Below are positions 55,861-64,000 of a stretch of DNA of 64,000 nt, piece by piece (position 1 is the first letter of the stretch; the number at the start of each line of letters is the position of its first letter). This DNA is from Brachypterus glaber (Eukaryota > Arthropoda > Insecta > Coleoptera > Kateretidae): the NCBI GenBank assembly GCA_958510825.1, contig OY294051.1:33520998-33584997 (forward strand). The letters are read 5' to 3'. Made by a program: the position numbers and the translations under genes. The notes below the pieces were generated by a model that was given only the letters and a program-made list of their open reading frames with translations, was not told where the DNA came from and did not search any database.

Positions 55861-56480
55861 AAAAATAACCTTTAGTGCCTTGTAATTTAAGATTAATGTA
55901 TAATTATTTTATTTGTGCGAAAAAGTTGCTAAATCTCCAGTATAGGTCACGTAATTATACAGATGTCAGTCTTATTTCTTCTTCTTTATGTAAATCTCTC
56001 ATTTAATCATAATAATTTCTGCTTTATTTTGTTATAATGTGTAATTTAAATTCAATTAAAAACATGCCTTTTTTTTCTGTGAAAAAATCTTGAAAGTACA
56101 TCGGGGTCATTCCACAAAAAAAATATTTACAACAACATTTGATTGTCTTTTATTTTTTATTCTATTTTCAAAGCTGTTGAACTATATGAGGAGGCGAGGG
56201 AGATATAAACACTATGCAAAAAAAAACAAGGAACCGAAATTTCACACAACAATAGTCCATTTAAAAAAATATGTAAAACGTGTTTGGGCGAGATGTAGTA
56301 TTAAGTATACCTATTAGGCGTAAGCTAAAGAAATATATTCCCGCGTGACATCGCGTTCCATGGGCATCTCATATATTTTTTAAATACGCTGCTCATGGAC
56401 TATAATTATGTGGCTGGAATGTTGTTTTGTGAAGTTACGGACACAATTTTTTTCAAGAATTTTCCGATTTTTATCTATTA
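55861..56480. other. no gene recognised
   Basis: AT-rich. The 75-residue frame at 56090-56317 is basic and low-complexity, with no family match. Confidence 0.35.
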
Positions 56481-56522
56481 AGAGGAGGAGAGGGTAATTG
56501 ATAGGAGGAGAGGGTAATTGAT
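56481..56522 (+). repeat. two tandem copies of a 20-bp unit
   Basis: AGGAGGAGAGGGTAATTGAT twice in a row. Confidence 0.9.
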
Positions 56523-56689
56523 AGAAGCGTGGTGAGGTGGGGATGGGGAGTAAAAATGGTTAAAAATAGAGTTTTGCAATTACTCATTTCTAAAAAATGA
56601 TAAAAAAATACCATTTACATTAAATCATATATACATAGATATGTTGATTTGTTTTATGTAGAACATATACAAAGCCAATTGTAAACAAA

Positions 56690-56790
56690 CCATTATAGCG
56701 GTGAGTTTGCGAGGAGGTGAAGTATAACATATTTGTTAACAAACCACTATAGCGGTGTGTGGTGACTAGAAGCGGGGAGGTGAAATATAC
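56690..56790 (+). repeat. two diverged copies of a ~60-bp unit
   Basis: AACAAACCATTATAGCGGTG and AACAAACCACTATAGCGGTG, each followed by GAGGTGAARTATA text. Confidence 0.75.
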
Positions 56791-57477
56791 CTGGATATAG
56801 CAATGAAAAAATTTTGGTTTGACGTGGACTCAAGGCGCATCTATGTATATATGATCTAATCCATTTACACTGAGAATACTCTAATAAAGCGTTGTGAGAC
56901 GTTGCAGTCTCACATGGAGTAACCCATGCAAAAATTCACAAGGTGTCAAAAGCAAGTGTGAAGCCTCTAGGCATATTTAAATTAAATAGGCCATATAGTA
57001 ACTTCTTAAATACTTTGCCCAAACCGTTTAACTTGAACTTGGAGAAATTAATTTGGAAATTGAATATGACTATTTAATTGTATTTTTGATAAGACAAGAA
57101 AATTATAGTCAATTAAAAGTTTAACTATAATTATACGGTTAATTTATGGAAATCTTTTTTTATACACCCTGATCATTTCCAAAAACAGTAATAATTAAAA
57201 ACTGAGCTGAAATCTAAAACGGCGCCCTTTCAAGGCGGGTGGCAATATTTTTAAATACATATATCACGAAAACTAGTAGTCCTTCATGAAACTAATTAAT
57301 TTTTTTATAGAAATTTTAAAATGCTTTTTAAATATGTAAGGATAAATATGTAATAAGCGAGTTGTCGCAAAATAATATTATTTATTACCCCCTTGGACTC
57401 CCTTTCTCTAAGCTAATAGTAAATATATTTCAAAAGACAAACCTCTGTAGTACTGAATCATTTGGTGAAAGAGATTT
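56791..57477. other. no gene recognised
   Basis: Mixed sequence. Nothing supported. Confidence 0.35.
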
Positions 57478-57799
57478 TGTTTTAAAACCACAGGCACAGT
57501 GGCAAACTTTTATCATAAAACTGGTAAAAACCGAAAATAATCTTTTGTTTGGCAAAACTGGTAAACAAGCGTTTAAGAGGTCGTCCATTTTAAAAATAGT
57601 AATAAATTTTCAATAAAAAATTATAACTAATTATTTTTGTCCACCATATTCAATCCGCCATTTAATTTATTGAAATTTTTTAACTATTTATAAAATGGAC
57701 GACCTCTTAAACCCTTGTTTACCAGTTTTGCAAAAAAAAACTATTTTCGGTTTTTACCAGCTTTATGATAAAATTTTGCCACTGTACGTTAAGTTTTGA
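57478..57799. mobile_element. foldback element, ~140-bp arms
   Basis: AGTGGCAAACTTTTATCATA, CTGGTAAAAACCGAAAATA and TTTAAGAGGTCGTCCATTTT occur in the left arm (57478-57617) and inverted in the right arm (57660-57799). The loop is about 40 bases. The frame at 57362-57616 is the left arm. Confidence 0.88.
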
Positions 57800-58640
57800 A
57801 ACAAATTATGGATCAGGGAGATCTTTTATTGTCAAATTTGTTTAAATCGGTAAAAAAAATTGACAAAAACAGTCTGGTTAAGGGTATCAGACAATGTTAT
57901 AATATATAACGACATGTGCAACCTTAAACTCCCCAGACTCCCCACCAATAAACATAAAAAAATATGTTTTTATTTTTATAAAGCATATATATGTAGTAGT
58001 ATATAAATTTTAAATTGTATCTGCATTATTTATATAAAATTTTTAATGAAATAATAATTTCTTGTGAAAAAGAGGAAGTTTTTCATAGTTCAACAAAAAA
58101 ATCACTAGCATGGCTCTCACATAAAATTAAACAATCGAATAAATTAAGGTGATACAACCTATTACATTTTAGCCAATAATATTTAATTTTTTAATAATAT
58201 TTCACCATAAATAATAATAAAGCGTGTTATTTATAACAACAAAAATATCTAAAATACAATACAATAGAAGGAAAGAATTTTTGCTGTATTCTAAACTAAT
58301 AATTAAATCAACTTATATTTTTAATTGACCTTGATAAATCGATGATTGGCTGTATTTAATAATCATATAATATTATAATAAGATTTAATTAAATCAATGC
58401 AATGCGAAATTTTTATTAATTTTTAATGGATTTGTTTTCCTTAGATTACTAAATTATTAATAATTTAGTAATACCTTGGAGAGTACTTTTCTAGTATATC
58501 TTTAATTTTTGTTAAAATAGAAAAGATTAAACATAAACGTTTTGGTTAAATAGATTAAGATTGTTTTTAAATTCAGAAAAAAACATATTAAAGATTCGCG
58601 ATGATGAACCGAGTGACATAGGCTATATAAAATTTCATGC
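57800..58640. other. no gene recognised
   Basis: AT-rich sequence. Confidence 0.35.
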
Positions 58641-59545
58641 TTTGATAGAGGAAATGCGCCTAATTTCGGATGGTTTCCAAATTTCGGATAGTAGTGTATT
58701 TAAGATACTGTCTGCAAAGGTAAACAGAAACCTACTTTTATGTGAAGCCAAAAGTCAAACTAAATCCGTCCTGTAATATGATAACGGTAGAGCTTCTCCC
58801 CTTTAAATGGCAGCACAAATCGTTTATATTGCAAATGGCAGTTTTGTGCTCAGTTGCATTATTATGCTTGTTTATTTTATAAATAATCGTTATAAAAGTT
58901 CGTGATTCTGTCTTGGGTAAGTTATGATGTTAGTTAAGTTGATCCACTATTCATAATTAAGCAATTTGAAAACGTAAACATTCTACAAATTTCTAATCTA
59001 AAAAGCAGAAAGTTGCCTAATTTCGGATAGACCATTTTTGTGCATTTGATTCCCAATTTCGGATATCCGCAAGGTAATTATTATTCAGGATAACCAACCA
59101 CTAATTATTTTTTTTATAATGATACAACAAACTAAGATAAACAATTTTGAAAAAACGAAAATTACCTAAGATACTAAGATATTTGAAATTGGGAATATAA
59201 AATTATAGTTCCTATAGTATTTCGTAGAAAATCGCTTAATGATTAAATTACGTCTTAAATGTGAAGGAATAACAAGAAACAAGCAATGGGATCCAGATCT
59301 ACTCTTGAAAAAATTTTTTCGGATATGTCCGAAATTAGGAGCCCTTTTTCAAATGCACAAAAATGAGCTGATTTTTTTTAACCGTGTTTTTTGGAAAAAA
59401 TAAACTGTAATAAAATTGCTTTTATAATAAATCATGGTTCGCTATAATAAGTTGTATCTGGTTATATAAAAAAAATATCAAAAAGTAATACCGAGTATTA
59501 AATATTGAATACATTGTAAATGGTATCCGAAATTAGGCGACTTTC
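58641..59545. repeat. foldback-like cluster of TTTCGGAT/ATCCGAAA words
   Basis: CCTAATTTCGGATAGACC (59017) and, inverted, CCGAAATTAGGAGCCC (59330) share TTTTTGTGCATTTGA next to them. Outer copies lie at 58660 and 59525. It is related to 39205-39262. The 71-residue frame at 58561-58776 is not supported as a gene. Confidence 0.6.
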
Positions 59546-60415
59546 CTCTAACATTGATAGTTTTGAATTTTTTAAATAATTGACTTTATCCAATACATAC
59601 AGATAATAAGACAATTGCCAGCTTTATTTTAAATAGATAAATTCAATAATAACCCCCGCGTGGCTTTTACTTTATTGAGTGGATAATTATTTATTTTACC
59701 CACTCAACTGGCACTTGTCAAATTGTTTTCTTGTAAATGTCATTAAAATTAAAAAAAAAAATATGAATTCCTAAGCTATTTATTGGATAAAAATGACGCC
59801 TCGCAGGTGAATTTTCTCATGGGCAATATCTTACTTTACCCACTAGTACCATAAATAACTATTACCACTTTAATATACCACAACACAAAAAATTTAACAA
59901 CAAATATTTAACAGATGCAGACATGGAAAAATAAAACAAAAACGTGATTTTAATTACGAAATATTGTTGAGTACGGTCCATATTTATTAAATGGTACCTC
60001 CTATTACAAGAATTTGCATCTTACTTGATATCGACTGCATAACTGAAAAATAATAAATTTGGATTAAATTACTTTATCATTAACATATTGAATTTTATTC
60101 GAGTTATTTATTTAATTTAATTTAAAAGGTTATTTAAAAATATGAGTATCGTTAAAAAATATAATTTAATATAAATTCGTATAAAGACTTTATAATAAAG
60201 TCCAGTTGATAAGTTCAAAAATGGAAAATAATAGTTTTTTTTTTAGGATTGTTAGACTGAGAATAAACATCCAGTAAGTTTAAGATTTTTGTGATGTTAA
60301 ATTTTAACGTGGAACTCTTGAACATGTAAAGTCAATTTTTTTATAAATTTTAAAGGTAATTTTTTTTGGAAGTTGGCGTTTGCACAAACATCACTACATA
60401 ATGAGACGGTTTTTA
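59546..60415. other. no gene recognised
   Basis: AT-rich. An imperfect TTTACTTTATTGAGTGG/CCACTCAA inverted pair lies near 59668-59707. Confidence 0.35.
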
Positions 60416-60840
60416 CACGGAAAGAAATTAGTGGGCTCTGCGCTATACATTATAAGATATTTGGTAACAGTGGCAAATAATAGTGATTTAAGCTATAGAT
60501 TATAAGGGACACAATAACTAATAATGTTAAAAATAAATTGGAAACGATTATATATATTACAGACACGATTATATTTATTACAGGCACTATTATAAATTTA
60601 CAGAAATTTTATTATATTATAAAAATTATTAGCACGGACAATAATTAAATCTATTTAAGCTATAAATGCCATACTATTTGTTATATTTTATCATTCACTA
60701 AACAATTAAAGTATTTCATATAAATTTTTACACTGACTGCCATAATTGTAAGAGAAAGCCTTGTATTTATATAATAAGCGATTATAATTTGCTTGGTATG
60801 TGTGTTATAGCGCTCCTAGCTATAATTTTTTTTTTCCGTG
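60416..60840. mobile_element. TA-flanked MITE M, copy 2 (425 bp)
   Basis: Nearly identical to 22428-22851 in the same orientation, with CACGGAAAG/CCGTG termini and flanking TA. The low divergence implies recent activity of a trans-acting transposase. Confidence 0.95.
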
Positions 60841-61093
60841 TAGTAGGATAAAAACTATATTAAATTGAGCTGGCAAACTATCCTATAGAAAATGCCATTA
60901 TTGGAATTGGAATTGGAAAAATACTTAAAATTAAGCATTTGTTTTACTTGTATAGCAACATGTACAAAATTTAAAATCTTTAATTCAACTAATTTAAAAA
61001 CATTGAGTAAAATGCTCAGCATTCTGCTGTTATTTCGCAATGTAGGTTAATATGCTATTGTAAAGTACTGTCCATACAATATATTTATTTTTA
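60841..61093. other. unique spacer before the satellite array
   Basis: AT-rich interval between MITE M and the array. It contains the 61-residue minus frame at 60855-61040, which is not supported. Confidence 0.4.
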
Positions 61094-61130
61094 TTTAATT
61101 TATTATTCCATCAATCTATTTTCTAATCAT

Positions 61131-61205
61131 CGTACAGAGTGATATTGGTAGACTGACAGATTCGGGCTGCTGGCCCTCTTCAGTACCAAGAGTCAACTCT
61201 GCACG
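61131..61205 (-). ncRNA. hammerhead ribozyme, array unit 1 (core-mutant)
   Basis: Same architecture as the intact copies, but the GAAA box reads GAAT, breaking the A15.1-U16.1 pair. Predicted inactive or strongly impaired. It is the outermost unit of the array. Confidence 0.85.
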
Positions 61206-61484
61206 CTGATTAAGAAAACGTTTTTAGACTTTACTCGCAAAAGGAATATAGCCATTAGATTGATGTAGACTTGTGCGCCATCTATTTCTAGATGTAGACA
61301 ACTACTCATACCTCTCCTAATCTGGAGACTTTGAATGGTAGCAAGTTGAAGACTTGTGTGTCTCAAGCACATAGTACCACTAACGGGTGGTTAGACGTAA
61401 AATTAGTAAGGACAGAAATTTTTAATTTTAAACAAAATTATAAAAATATTAATTTATTATTCCATCAATCTATTTTCTAATCAT

Positions 61485-61559
61485 CGTACAGAGTGATATT
61501 GGTAGACTGAGAGTTTCGGGCTGCTGGCCCTCTTCAGTACCAAGAGTCAACTCTGCACG
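61485..61559 (-). ncRNA. hammerhead ribozyme, array unit 2
   Basis: Core boxes intact. The stem III loop is CTC instead of GTC, a loop-only change that keeps ACT/AGT pairing. Confidence 0.9.
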
Positions 61560-61838
61560 CTGATTAAGAAAACGTTTTTAGACTTTACTCGCAAAAGGAA
61601 TATAGCCATTAGATTGATGTAGACTTGTGCGCCATCTATTTCTAGATGTAGACAACTACTCATACCTCTCCTAATCTGGAGACTTTGAATGGTAGCAAGT
61701 TGAAGACTTGTGTGTCTCAAGCACATAGTACCACTAACGGGTGGTTAGACGTAAAATTAGTAAGGACAGAAATTTTTAATTTTAAACAAAATTATAAAAA
61801 TATTAATTTATTATTCCATCAATCTATTTTCTAATCAT

Positions 61839-61913
61839 CGTACAGAGTGATATTGGTAGACTGAGAGTTTCGGGCTGCTGGCCCTCTTCAGTACCAAGAG
61901 TCAACTCTGCACG
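61839..61913 (-). ncRNA. hammerhead ribozyme, array unit 3
   Basis: Core intact, CTC loop III. Confidence 0.9.
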
Positions 61914-62192
61914 CTGATTAAGAAAACGTTTTTAGACTTTACTCGCAAAAGGAATATAGCCATTAGATTGATGTAGACTTGTGCGCCATCTATTTCTAGA
62001 TGTAGACAACTACTCATACCTCTCCTAATCTGGAGACTTTAAATGGTAGCAAGTTGAAGACTTGTGTGTCTCAAGCACATAGTACCACTAACGGGTGGTT
62101 AGACGTAAAATTAGTAAGGACAGAAATTTTTAATTTTAAACAAAATTATAAAAATATTAATTTATTATTCCATCAATCTATTTTCTAATCAT

Positions 62193-62267
62193 CGTACAGA
62201 GTGATATTGGTAGACTGACAGTTTCGGGCTGCTGGCCCCCTTCAGTACCAAGAGTCAACTCTGCACG
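62193..62267 (-). ncRNA. hammerhead ribozyme, array unit 4 (core-mutant)
   Basis: The core box reads CTGAAGG, changing the conserved A9 to G. Loop III is GTC. Predicted impaired. Confidence 0.85.
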
Positions 62268-62546
62268 CTGATTAAGAAAACGTTTTTAGACTTTACTCGC
62301 AAAAGGAATATAGCCATTAGATTGATGTAGACTTGTGCGCCATCTATTTCTAGATGTAGACAACTACTCATACCTCTCCTAATCTGGAGACTTTGAATGG
62401 TAGCAAGTTGAAGACTTGTGTGTCTCAAGCACATAGTACCACTAACGGGTGGTTAGACGTAAAATTAGTAAGGACAGAAATTTTTAATTTTAAACAAAAT
62501 TATAAAAATATTAATTTATTATTCCATCAATCTATTTTCTAATCAT

Positions 62547-62621
62547 CGTACAGAGTGATATTGGTAGACTGAGAGTTTCGGGCTGCTGGCCCTCTTCAGT
62601 ACCAAGAGTCAACTCTGCACG
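62547..62621 (-). ncRNA. hammerhead ribozyme, array unit 5
   Basis: Core intact, CTC loop III. Confidence 0.9.
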
Positions 62622-62900
62622 CTGATTAAGAAAACGTTTTTAGACTTTACTCGCAAAAGGAATATAGCCATTAGATTGATGTAGACTTGTGCGCCATCTA
62701 TTTCTAGATGTAGACAACTACTCATACCTCTCCTAATCTGGAGACTTTGAATGGTAGCAAGTTGAAGACTTGTGTGTCTCAAGCACATAGTACCACTAAC
62801 GGGTGGTTAGACGTAAAATTAGTAAGGACAGAAATTTTTAATTTTAAACAAAATTATAAAAATATTAATTTATTATTCCATCAATCTATTTTCTAATCAT

Positions 62901-62975
62901 CGTACAGAGTGATATTGGTAGACTGAGAGTTTCGGGCTGCTGGCCCTCTTCAGTACCAAGAGTCAACTCTGCACG
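62901..62975 (-). ncRNA. hammerhead ribozyme, array unit 6
   Basis: Core intact, CTC loop III. One neighbouring substitution (GCTAATTAAG) lies outside the fold. Confidence 0.9.
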
Positions 62976-63254
62976 CTAATTAAGAAAACGTTTTTAGACT
63001 TTACTCGCAAAAGGAATATAGCCATTAGATTGATGTAGACTTGTGCGCCATCTATTTCTAGATGTAGACAACTACTCATACCTCTCCTAATCTGGAGACT
63101 TTGAATGGTAGCAAGTTGAAGACTTGTGTGTCTCAAGCACATAGTACCACTAACGGGTGGTTAGACGTAAAATTAGTAAGGACAGAAATTTTTAATTTTA
63201 AACAAAATTATAAAAATATTAATTTATTATTCCATCAATCTATTTTCTAATCAT

Positions 63255-63329
63255 CGTACAGAGTGATATTGGTAGACTGACAGTTTCGGGCTGCTGGCCC
63301 TCTTCAGTACCAAGAGTCAACTCTGCACG
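63255..63329 (-). ncRNA. hammerhead ribozyme, array unit 7
   Basis: Core intact, GTC loop III, identical in the fold to the intact dispersed copy at 32386. Confidence 0.9.
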
Positions 63330-63608
63330 CTGATTAAGAAAACGTTTTTAGACTTTACTCGCAAAAGGAATATAGCCATTAGATTGATGTAGACTTGTGC
63401 GCCATCTATTTCTAGATGTAGACAACTACTCATACCTCTCCTAATCTGGAGACTTTGAATGGTAGCAAGTTGAAGACTTGTGTGTCTCAAGCACATAGTA
63501 CCACTAACGGGTGGTTAGACGTAAAATTAGTAAGGACAGAAATTTTTAATTTTAAACAAAATTATAAAAATATTAATTTATTATTCCATCAATCTATTTT
63601 CTAATCAT

Positions 63609-63683
63609 CGTACAGAGTGATATTGGTAGACTGAGAGTTTCGGGCTGCTGGCCCTCTTCAGTACCAAGAGTCAACTCTGCACG
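63609..63683 (-). ncRNA. hammerhead ribozyme, array unit 8
   Basis: Core intact, CTC loop III. Confidence 0.9.
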
Positions 63684-63962
63684 CTGATTAAGAAAACGTT
63701 TTTAGACTTTACTCGCAAAAGGAATATAGCCATTAGATTGATGTAGACTTGTGCGCCATCTATTTCTAGATGTAGACAACTACTCATACCTCTCCTAATC
63801 TGGAGACTTTGAATGGTAGCAAGTTGAAGACTTGTGTGTCTCAAGCACATAGTACCACTAACGGGTGGTTAGACGTAAAATTAGTAAGGACAGAAATTTT
63901 TAATTTTAAACAAAATTATAAAAATATTAATTTATTATTCCATCAATCTATTTTCTAATCAT

Positions 63963-64000
63963 CGTACAGAGTGATATTGGTAGACTGACAGTTTCGGGCT
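63963..64000 (-). ncRNA. hammerhead ribozyme, array unit 9 (cut by window end)
   Basis: The 3' strand of stem I, the cleavage site, stem III (GTC loop), GAAA and part of stem II are present. The rest lies beyond the window. Confidence 0.8.

Larger units (their letters stand above)
61094..64000 (-). repeat. 354-bp tandem satellite encoding hammerhead ribozymes
   Basis: TATTATTCCA anchors recur at 61101, 61455, 61809, 62163, 62517, 62871, 63225, 63579 and 63933, exactly 354 bases apart. There are eight full units and part of a ninth, and the array runs past the window end. Units differ at few positions. No protein is encoded. The minus strand of every unit carries the hammerhead fold. Metazoan hammerhead satellites and retrozymes share this design: multimeric transcript, self-cleavage, circularisation and occasional reinsertion by borrowed machinery. 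Confidence 0.97.

Noticed and set aside
61094..64000. CRISPR array or coding tandem repeat
   Set aside because: The 354-bp units have no variable spacers and no open frame, and the setting is eukaryotic.

Overview
The window looks like nuclear DNA of an insect with a large, AT-rich, transposon-loaded genome. The evidence is one spliced insect-type gene, tRNA-derived SINEs, LINE remnants, and many MITEs and foldback elements. A beetle would fit, but the order cannot be fixed from the sequence. No bacterial, viral or organellar gene set is visible.

Only one host gene is recognisable. Its last three coding exons are on the + strand (6165-6267, 9998-10325, 12399-14210). They encode the C-terminal 746 residues of a hamlet/PRDM16/MECOM-type transcription factor: six N-terminal-cluster zinc fingers, the last of C2HC type, two CtBP-type motifs (PKDLS, PLDLS), and a C-terminal cluster of three fingers. 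Upstream exons, including any PR domain, are not found here. Both introns carry repeats. The 3' UTR probably runs for 1.0-1.4 kb.

From about 15.7 kb to the end I see no host gene, only layered repeats. These include a TA-flanked foldback family with poly-G tracts (four copies), a near-identical TIR MITE pair at 22.4 and 60.4 kb, TTAA-flanked MITEs at 18.0 and 36.6 kb (the first carrying a nested insertion), large foldbacks at 23.2-24.4 and 41.6-42.6 kb, two SINE families, a 5'-truncated LINE with an open RT-C-terminal frame at 32.8-34.2 kb, a family marked by (GTCY)n tracts, and a diffuse AGTAGTAC-rich landscape (17-27 and 55 kb).

The most exciting object is the 354-bp tandem array that fills 61.09 kb to the window end. 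Read on the minus strand, each unit contains what looks like a complete type I hammerhead ribozyme: CUGAAGA and GAAA core boxes, a GGGC/GCCC stem II, a 3-bp stem III, a GUC cleavage site, a 6-bp inner stem I, and a further 9-bp outer stem I beyond an internal loop. A transcript of the array should cut itself into 354-nt monomers. A dispersed copy at 31934-32492 is flanked by a perfect 12-bp target duplication and has an inverted 5' part, as expected for retrotransposition in trans. An older fossil copy at 23011-24898 shows covariation in the outer stem. Together these describe a non-autonomous retrozyme-like element family with both a satellite and a dispersed phase.
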